Notes under the pieces: generated by a model
Databases searched by the model: none
Seen by the model: the letters and a program-made list of their open reading frames with translations, nothing else
What the model was told of the DNA's origin: nothing
Translations under genes and position numbers: made by a program
In this document: piece after piece, positions 56,865 to 64,000 of the stretch
Position numbering within the stretch: position 1 is the first letter of the stretch
How the letters are laid out: the number at the start of each line of letters is the position of its first letter
NCBI RefSeq assembly: GCF_032854445.1
Contig: NC_088296.1
Span: 25,801,897 to 25,865,896, forward strand
Origin: Liolophura sinensis
Taxonomy: Eukaryota; Mollusca; Polyplacophora; Chitonida; Chitonidae
Reading direction: 5' to 3'
Length of the DNA: 64,000 bases

Positions 56865-57965
56865 TAATGCAATTGTTTTGAATACCTCACTACAACTGTT
56901 TTAAAAACCTCGTGCACTGCACTGTAATGGGTTTTAACACATCACCACAAAAAGTTTGAGCACATCCCTGCAATGGTTTGAACACATTGTTGTAAAGGGC
57001 TTGAACACATCACTGAACACTACACTCCAATAGTACTCAACACCACATTTCAATGGTTTTGAACACCTCACTGCAATGCTTTGGAACACATCAATGCAAT
57101 ACTTTTAACAAAACTTTCATCCCAATAGTTTTGAACACCACAGTTTAATGATTTTGAACACCGTACTGCAATGGTTTTGAACATCACTCCCCAATGGTTA
57201 TGAACATCTTACTCCATAAGATTTGAACACATCAACCCCATGGTTTTGAACATCTTACTTCATAGATTTTGAAGACTTTACTCTGATGGTTTTGAACAGC
57301 TTGCTGCACTCGGTTTGAACACTTTGTCGCAATGGTTTTGAACACCACACTTCAATGGTTTTGAACACTTCTATACAATGGTTTTGAACACCTCTATACA
57401 ATGGTTTTGAACACCTCACTCCAATAGTTTTGAACAGCTTGCTGCACTCTGTTTGAAGACTTTGTCCCATTGGTTTTGACCACCCCACTTGAATGGTTTT
57501 GACGACCTCTATACAATGGTTTTGAGCACCTCTATACAATGGTTGTGAACACCTCTATTAAATGGTTTCGAACACCTTTATACAATGGTTTTGAACACCT
57601 CTATACAATGGTTTTGAGCACCTGTATACAATGGTTTTGAACACCTCACTCCAATAGTTTTGAACATCTTGTTGCACTCGGTTTGAACCCTTTGTCCCTC
57701 TATACAATGGTTTTGAGCACCTCTATGCACGGGTTTTGAGCACCACTATACAATACTTTTGGACACCTCTATACAATGGTTTTGAGCACCTCAATACAAT
57801 GGTTTTGGACACCTCTATACAATGGCTTTGAGCACCTCTATACAATGGTTTTGAGCACCTCTATACAATGGTTTTGAACAGCACATTCCCATGGTATTGA
57901 ACACTTCAACCCAAATTCTTTGAACATTCCACTCCAATGGTTTAGAACATCTTTTTCCATAGGTT
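56865..57965. repeat. 23-bp minisatellite, degenerate
   Basis: Units of CAATGGTTTTGAACACCTCT ATA with spacing of about 22-23 bp. The centre (57340-57890) is regular; both ends are strongly diverged (ACTGCAATGGTTTTGAACA and similar). A 94-codon minus-strand frame inside (57255-57539) is a product of the repeat. Confidence 0.9.
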
Positions 57966-59620
57966 TTGAAGATTTGATGTCTCAAAAGTTTAAATACTTT
58001 CCTCCGAGATGGCTCTTGATCTTTAAAGGCATACAGAATCGACTGAATAGCTGCTCTGAGAGACAGACGTCGAGACTATACCTAGCATAAGTTGAATTTT
58101 AAATATGGTAGATTTATTCAAGCGAAACCAAGGCTGCAATGTTTAACCCAGGAAACCATATCTCCATGTGTTGCTATTCACTTCAGGTTAGGGATACGGG
58201 ATTAAGTGTACCTGGTATGACTGAGTCTGTTGTCTTGTCTCCATTACTGATTTCGTAGTAAGGCAGAGCATACATATATTTGCTGGTACATATAAGACAG
58301 GTCTGCTAAACGCAGTGATACCACGAGCAACGTTGAAAGCGACACACAACTTGCAATATATCTACACATAAACACACATTATCAACAACCTGGTTTGAAT
58401 GCCTTAACAGCGTGTTGTGACAGATTTAAACCTTCCAAAACAGTCAATTCTTTTCTGTTTTCGAGATTTTTTTTGTTCTTGTTGCGAATAATTTGTTTTA
58501 AATATCGAATTGCACTGTGGTATAATGGGGTACAGTAGATACATGTAGCAATGGCGTCATTTCTGTGGATTTTGAGTTGAGTTTCGCTTTGCTAACACAT
58601 GTACATTCACAGCTTTATGACCGCATCAGTCATGTGACGCCATTGGTTAAAATATGACCAGAGAAGGTTAACATAAAATGCAGTGTTTGAAATTGAATTT
58701 GACTGTCCTTGTTCTGAAACATGCTTTGTGTTATTTTTTGATTTCACCGAAACTGAAAAAAAGGATTCGTTCTTTTGGAATGATGTCATATCCCCTCTGA
58801 GTCTCATCAACGCACCTTTTGGTCACGTCACCAGTGTAGTGGAGGTTAATATACAGCCAAATGAAAAACAAAACGAACATAACTGAATGTACAAAAAGAT
58901 TACTAAATTTAATTTTGAAATCTACATTGAATTGAATCATTATCAATGGTAGACTAGTATAATATTACATTTGACCTGGCACAGTACACTCTTTGGGTCA
59001 AGTACTGTTTAATTTCTGTAAAACTTCGACCTTTTCCACCCATGAATCAGGTTTTTACGGGGATTTTATGGATATTATTCCTGTAAGACTTCCGTATAAA
59101 TGGTGTGTATGTGTTGCTGGAGATGACAGATACATAAAACTGTAAAAACAGCTCTCCAAATATGATGCAAAATATACCAAGTATGGTTCTGGAGTAAGCA
59201 GGGTTGAAGTAGTGGCTGAGATTACCTGTACTCATTGAAAAAGCCATTTGATATCTCTTTTTAAATCTTTTCACGTCAGTATCAGAGTATGAGTATCAAG
59301 AGGCTGACAGGTAGTCATCCAGGCGGACACACCCGATATTGACGTAAAACGCTTTTACTAAGTTTACTTTTACTTTTTAATAAGTTTTTATTGAGAAATT
59401 TTAACCACTGCTTCAACACTGCTCACTCCAGAACCCCATTTGTAAAGCCATTGTTTTCACATCAAAATCAGTGATGATAGAAATGCATGTGTATTATCAT
59501 TAAAATACATGGATACCAATCATATTTTTCTTTTTTTTTATGCAGATGAACGCTAATACAAAATCGACACAGTGAAAACAAGGGAGGTGCGCAATTAAGT
59601 TCTTAAGTATATGAGTGGAT
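57966..59620. other. No recognised feature
   Basis: About 1.65 kb without a repeat partner. Overlapping 67-71 codon frames on both strands near 58.6-58.95 kb lack motifs. Confidence 0.4.
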
Positions 59621-59625
59621 TCTAG

Positions 59626-59940
59626 GGAGCGAGACGTGGCTTAATGGTTACGTTTCAATCATCGGGTTCAAAACCGGCCAAGGACACGATATTTGTAGAT
59701 TAGCCACTTGTTCTTGAGCTTTATTGTCAGTAAGCCTCCGTGTGGTACTCGAAACTTTCCGCAATCTCGCTCTAAGGTTCGTTATGGTTTGCATATCTGT
59801 ATGTCAGTTATCTTGCCCTACGTCGCTGATTTTCTTGGGCACTCCGGTTTCCTCAACCAAAAATACTAACCGCCGTCATGTAAGTATAAAACTTTTGAGC
59901 ATGGCGTTAAAAAAATAAATGAAATTAATGAATACAAATA
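59626..59940 (+). repeat. tRNA-derived SINE with dispersed tail
   Basis: The head GCGAGACGTGGCTTAATGGT has a box-A-like TGGCTTAATGG, and CGGGTTCAAAACCGG holds box B (GGTTCAAAACC). The body runs through TTGCCCTACGTCGCTGATTT. The tail is CCGCCGTCATGTAAGTATAA then AACTTTTGAGCATGGCGTTA, ending in AT-rich repeats. It links the dispersed tail seen across the window to a pol III head. The form agrees with the V-SINE-like families described in molluscs, though I cannot name the family with certainty. Confidence 0.82.
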
Positions 59941-60619
59941 AATTTGCATGCTCTAACAAACGTATAAACCTCTTTTCTTTTCTGTCCTTAGACACTCATT
60001 CCCGTGAAAAGTAAAAAAACGTCAAAGCCGGTTTTCGTTATTTCATTAAAAACAAAACAGTGTCATTTAGTCACTAGGCGTCAATTCTCAGATTTTATTC
60101 GTATCTGAAAGGTTTTCACGGTTGAAACATTTCATGACGCATCACACTTGGCATGTACAGTTATCGTCCCTGTTATTAAGGTCTGAACACATAAACATGC
60201 TGCAACCTCCAGATCGTCTCCCTCTGGTTTGGTTTTGGCTGCAGACTTTGGCTGGAACGTGTCAAAGGAACGTGTATTATCGGTGAAGACATTGTTAACT
60301 GTAAAAGCATCCCCGGTATCAGCTGAAAGAAGTACACACGCACCTGGTGCGATTTAAATACGTAACCACATGCTTATCTTCTTGCTGCCATCTGCAGCCT
60401 TTACAAAGACCTTCCAATGCCGCCTTGCTAGTTTCCCAGTACAGGGAAGTTTTGAAACTCAGTACTTCCATATAACTTTGCAGGTACAGGGATAGGATAG
60501 GATAGCATTTGGCGAAATATTTCAAAGCTGCATATGAATGAAACCGTGTGCTGTTGTATGACGTACATGTAGCATTGAAAATAATTTGTAATAAAGAAGT
60601 GATATCCACAAACTATGCG

Positions 60620-61240
60620 CAACAGCACCCTTTCGCCTGAAAGAAATGCCTATATTTCACCTGATATCTACAAGCTATGTGAAACAGCGCCCTTTTTGCC
60701 CAAGGAAATCCCTATATTTCACCTGATCTCTGCAAATTATGTGAAACAGCGTCCTTTTCACTGAAGGGAATCCCTATATTTCACCTGTTATCTGGAAACT
60801 ATGTGAACAGCACTCTTTTCACTGAAGGGAATCCCTATATTTCACCTGATATCTGCAAATTATGTGAAACAGCGCTTTTTTCACTGAAGGGAATCCCAAT
60901 ATTTCACCTGTTATCTGGAAACTATGTGAAACAGCACCCTTTTCACTGAAGGGAATCCCTATATTTCACCTGTTATCTGGAAACTATATGAAACAACACC
61001 CTTTTCGCTGAATGAAATCCCTGGGTTTTAACCAATATCTACAAACTATGTAAAAAAAAACACCCTTATCCCTGAAGGGAAACCCTATTTTTTACCTGAT
61101 ATCTGCAAGCAATGTGAAACAGCATTCTTTCCACCGAAGGAAATCCCTATATTTCACCTGATATCTGCAGACTTTGCAAAAAAGCACCCTTTTCGCTGAA
61201 GGAAATCCCTACATTTCACCTGATATCTGCAAAGTGACAG
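60620..61240. repeat. 61-62-bp minisatellite array
   Basis: About ten units: TATTTCACCTGATATCTGCA, then AACTATGTGAAACAGCACCC and TTTTCACTGAAGGGAATCCC. Moderately diverged (TTATCTGGAAACT against ATATCTGCAAACT variants). Confidence 0.92.
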
Positions 61241-62600
61241 CGGAGTAAGATTCATTACATCTACATGAATACATGTACACATCACGTGTGACGATAACCA
61301 CACAGCTTTGGAGATTATGATGTAATACTCTAAGAAATAATTTTTTTTGCTGAAATAATTTATCCTTAAACACACTACGATCATTGCATTTTATAACAAC
61401 TTCGGACAAAGAATGATAAAATAAAACCCTCCACACGCCTTTTACTCTGTGTTCTTGCAGTTTATGACACCTGGTTTACATGTAGGGGCCTTGGAGTAGG
61501 TTCGGATATTAGTAGTGCCGACATGTTTTAGAATCTCTTGACTCCTATGAAATTCAAGAGAAGAATATAGAATGTCATGCTGTGTGCCAAGAATTTTGTA
61601 GGAATGGCATAGAACATATCTCATTTTTTAAATCTAACTAACATTTTTCATTCAGGAAATAACTGAAAGGGAATCCGTACAATGAAGTCATGAGCAACGT
61701 CATCTCGCTTAAACACATTTTTCTTACTCTTACTGAATATAATATCCTAACTCGTGATAAACGGATTCACACCAAGCAGATTTACTCACATGTGTGCTTT
61801 CAACTCCGATATAGAAAGATTAACCCAGAGTTATCTCCCCTAAATTTGCTCACTAAACATCTGAGGGCGGCTTTCTGTATCGTGATTGCGTGAAGATGAG
61901 GGAAGTCTTCCGTGATATCTAACATTAGGCCTTGTCCACTTGGGAATTGTCCTACTCTGGTTAACTAAACAGCCATTAACTGGCAAAATAATTATGTATG
62001 CTTCCTACATTTCGAATAACCAAATTCTTGTAGATTTTCGTACAACAGAAAACAGGCATCTATTGGCTAATTATTAAAGAGTATAGCAGGAATACCCAGA
62101 AGGCATCATTGGGCTGTATACACCATTAATGTGATCCACAAACCCATTGTACAATCGAAACTGTTGACTATTTATTTTAATGGAAAAAACATATATAAAG
62201 GCCAATATTTCTACTTTTTCTTTTCCTTTGAGTTACTTATTTTAGTTCATAGATCTACATGTAATTAATTATCTCGGTTAATGTGCGAAAGATCACCACA
62301 GGTCATTTAAACAACCGTTTCTACACTGCGTAAATTGTTGAGTATATACACAATATTTTGTTCCATGCCAGTATTACAGTATTGATATGTCACCCAGTTG
62401 AGTACAATTATTTTACATGCAGCCATAAGTTTACAGCATACTGGTGATTATTCCTCTGGTACTGTGCATTAACGACGCTTTGCCGGAGTTTTGTTTAGGC
62501 GCTCGTAAATTGTGAATTTACAGCAATACACCATTTGTTATTTGTAGCGTATACAGATGATATCAAGCGGTAACATTAACCGTCGGTATTTATCGCACAC
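61241..62600. other. No recognised feature, possibly intron
   Basis: AT-rich unique sequence downstream, on the minus strand, of the ankyrin exon at 62.6-62.7 kb. No second exon was recognised. Confidence 0.35.
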
Positions 62601-62621
62601 AGATATTTATGGTAGACAGAC

Positions 62622-62720
62622 CCCAGTTTGTCGACACTAGAACCTTTGTTCACTAGTAGAGTGGCAATGTTAGAATGGCATTTCTGAACTACAACGCGCA
62701 GAGCCGCCCGTCCATCCTGT
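62622..62720 (-). CDS. Ankyrin-repeat exon
   Basis: A minus-strand exon beginning after TTCTTCCACAG. It encodes DGRAALRVVVQKCHSNIATL then LVNKGSSVDKLGS, matching the ankyrin layout D-G-x-x-A-L-x-x-x-V-x-x-x-H-x-x-I-x-x-L-L, although the usual His of the ALH motif is Arg. A 99-nt exon would end at a GTCTAC donor, which is weak; the length equals the 99-nt ankyrin exons at 16.4 and 21.4 kb. It could be an upstream exon of the same gene, but about 41 kb lie between. Confidence 0.6.
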
Positions 62721-62779
62721 GGAAGAAAATGACAGCGTATCACACAAACATTTCGTCTTTTACAGTGCATATAAGCCAC

Positions 62780-63900
62780 TGAATACTGTGTCTAACATAT
62801 GTGTACTTATTATTTTTATTGTTGTTTTTCTTTTCCTTCATTTAAATGCTGACAAGTCTTTAGATTTAAGGGTATAGTCTTTATGAATCACATACTGCCA
62901 GTAGCAAGGCATACTCTGACGTCACGTTACTTTTTTTCTTCATATCAACATGCAAGCCGTGTTTGTAAACATTATTTAAATGATCTTATATTCGAGGGTG
63001 ATCTGAACAGTCTAAACATTAAAACCTGTTCGGGGAGGGGAAAATATCTATAGGGGAAATTCAAACATTTCAGCGCATTTAACTCTTTTTAAAAAGTAAC
63101 GGTAAATGTACTTTATGTATGGTTTGCAGCTGTCTTTCTGATAAGCCTCATCTCACTGTTTGCCTTTCACCACTAGCATATTACGTATAACATGACTATA
63201 GATAATGAGCGAGCAGCTTAGTTGGCTTATGTTTTTGGATGTAGGCGTTTCCCCAATGACTTCATAGCAAAAGGGACATCACTCTAAGGGCCTGTGGTAG
63301 CAGCATGGAAATGGCGACCCAGAATTGGGCAACGGCCCATGTTTCTAGAAATTTATATAAAATAACTGCTTAAAGTGGATATTATAAAAAGCATCGTTAT
63401 AAACGAATAGATTTGTTTAACTTAATAGTTTGCCAAGAAAAGTGTGAGAGTTTGAAATGTGCGATCATATGCGCGATGGAGGTGATTAAAATGGAGAATT
63501 TTGTTCAAAGAAGACACTATGCAATGTCAAATCGGTTATTAAACGGTTCTCGGTGGCAATATTTCCAAAAATGTTGACCTCCATGCCTTCATATGTGTAA
63601 GACAACTAGGACCTAAAATGGTTCGAAACTGGTACAATCCGGAAACTTGTAAAAATGTGGAACTCACGGGTACCAAGACTACGCTTGGCCTTAGGCCTTG
63701 CGCTCAAATTGCGTGTGTCATGTGTTCTAAACACAGCACAGCAAGAAACAGTTTACTTGGCAAATAACAAATATGGACAAACATAAGCGAGTCTAGCATA
63801 TCTATAGGGTAAAGCAAGGGGTGAATACTGGTGTCTACAAAACAGAATTTCATGTCATCTATATGCTAATTACTTGCTGTTCTTTATAAGAGCTTTTATT
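62780..63900. other. No recognised feature
   Basis: Unique AT-rich sequence, presumably intron or intergenic. No motif found. Confidence 0.4.
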
Positions 63901-63904
63901 ATAT

Positions 63905-64000
63905 TTTTAAACAGTTAGGGCGTCTGCCTCAAACTCGGAACGGGTCATTCCAACGATTTTGAAAGTGGTATTTGCTGCTGCCTCGCTTGGCATTCAACAC
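63905..64000 (+). repeat. tRNA-derived SINE head, cut by window end
   Basis: TTAGGGCGTCTGCCTCAAAC is a degraded box-A/anticodon part and CGGGTCATTCC a box-B-like part. The body start GCCTCGCTTGGCATTCAACA matches the 38.9-kb SINE. The rest continues beyond the window. Confidence 0.75.

Noticed and set aside
57255-57539. 94-codon minus-strand ORF with repeated CSKPLYRG-like motif
   Set aside because: Generated by the 23-bp minisatellite; frames shift from unit to unit because 23 is not a multiple of three.

Overview
The window looks like nuclear DNA of an invertebrate animal, most likely a mollusc or another lophotrochozoan. It is AT-rich, it has intron-interrupted coding exons with GT/AG borders, and it has no operon structure or dense ORFs. 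It is full of tRNA-headed SINE pieces sharing a 3' tail that reads like TATAAGTGAAATATTCTTGA followed by ACGGCGTAAAACACCA. I recognise that tail as common in molluscan genomes, but this is memory, not a search. No complete cellular gene is present; almost everything is repeats, transposon remains and scattered exons, mostly on the minus strand.

Layout. 0.4-2.2 kb: an 89-bp minisatellite. 2.5-4.3 kb: a 26-bp minisatellite split by a decayed Crypton-like (tyrosine recombinase) element. 4.3-5.2 kb: two minus-strand exons of a small secreted, probably GPI-anchored immunoglobulin-domain protein. 6.8-11.4 kb: six minus-strand copies of an exon of 84-87 nt, mostly with intact GT/AG borders and phase 0, each encoding a Lys/Ser/Pro-rich 28-29 residue unit. 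Two less certain exons lie at 10.1-11.0 kb. 11.7-26.4 kb: a tandem repeat of about 5.06 kb in three copies (the third partial). Each complete copy carries one 99-nt ankyrin-repeat exon on the minus strand, and the third copy is split by a second Crypton-like element of about 1,653 bp whose empty site can be read in the other copies. 28.0-28.8 kb: a 62-bp minisatellite. 31.6-33.2, 38.6-39.6 and 53.9-54.8 kb: three diverged copies of one segment, one with a possible intact exon. 36.3-38.3 kb: a broken APE-type non-LTR retrotransposon. 38.9-39.3 kb: a full tRNA-derived SINE. 39.6-40.0 kb: a frameshifted minus-strand ORF of unknown family. 41.6-46.0 kb: three different minisatellites (86, 57 and 27 bp), the last two lying between two halves of a dispersed repeat. 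47.0-47.2 kb: a possible His-Me/HNH nuclease fragment. 47.6-49.1 kb: a nearly complete Tc1-type DD34E transposon with matching terminal inverted repeats and two frameshifts. 50.6-51.7 kb: SINE and dispersed-repeat copies. 52.3-53.8, 54.8-56.0, 56.9-58.0 and 60.6-61.2 kb: minisatellites of about 105, 38, 23 and 62 bp. 59.6 kb: another tRNA-headed SINE. 62.6-62.7 kb: another ankyrin-repeat exon. 63.9 kb to the end: a SINE head running off the window.

How the parts may fit together: the ankyrin exons at 62.7, 21.4 and 16.4 kb and the exon series at 11.4-6.9 kb are all on the minus strand. They could belong to one or more ankyrin-repeat genes that grew by exon duplication, but no continuous transcript can be shown from sequence alone. 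The most unusual observations are the series of homologous 87-nt exons, the fold-back hairpin at the same end of both Crypton-like elements, and the tandem array built from what looks like half of a tRNA-type SINE head.
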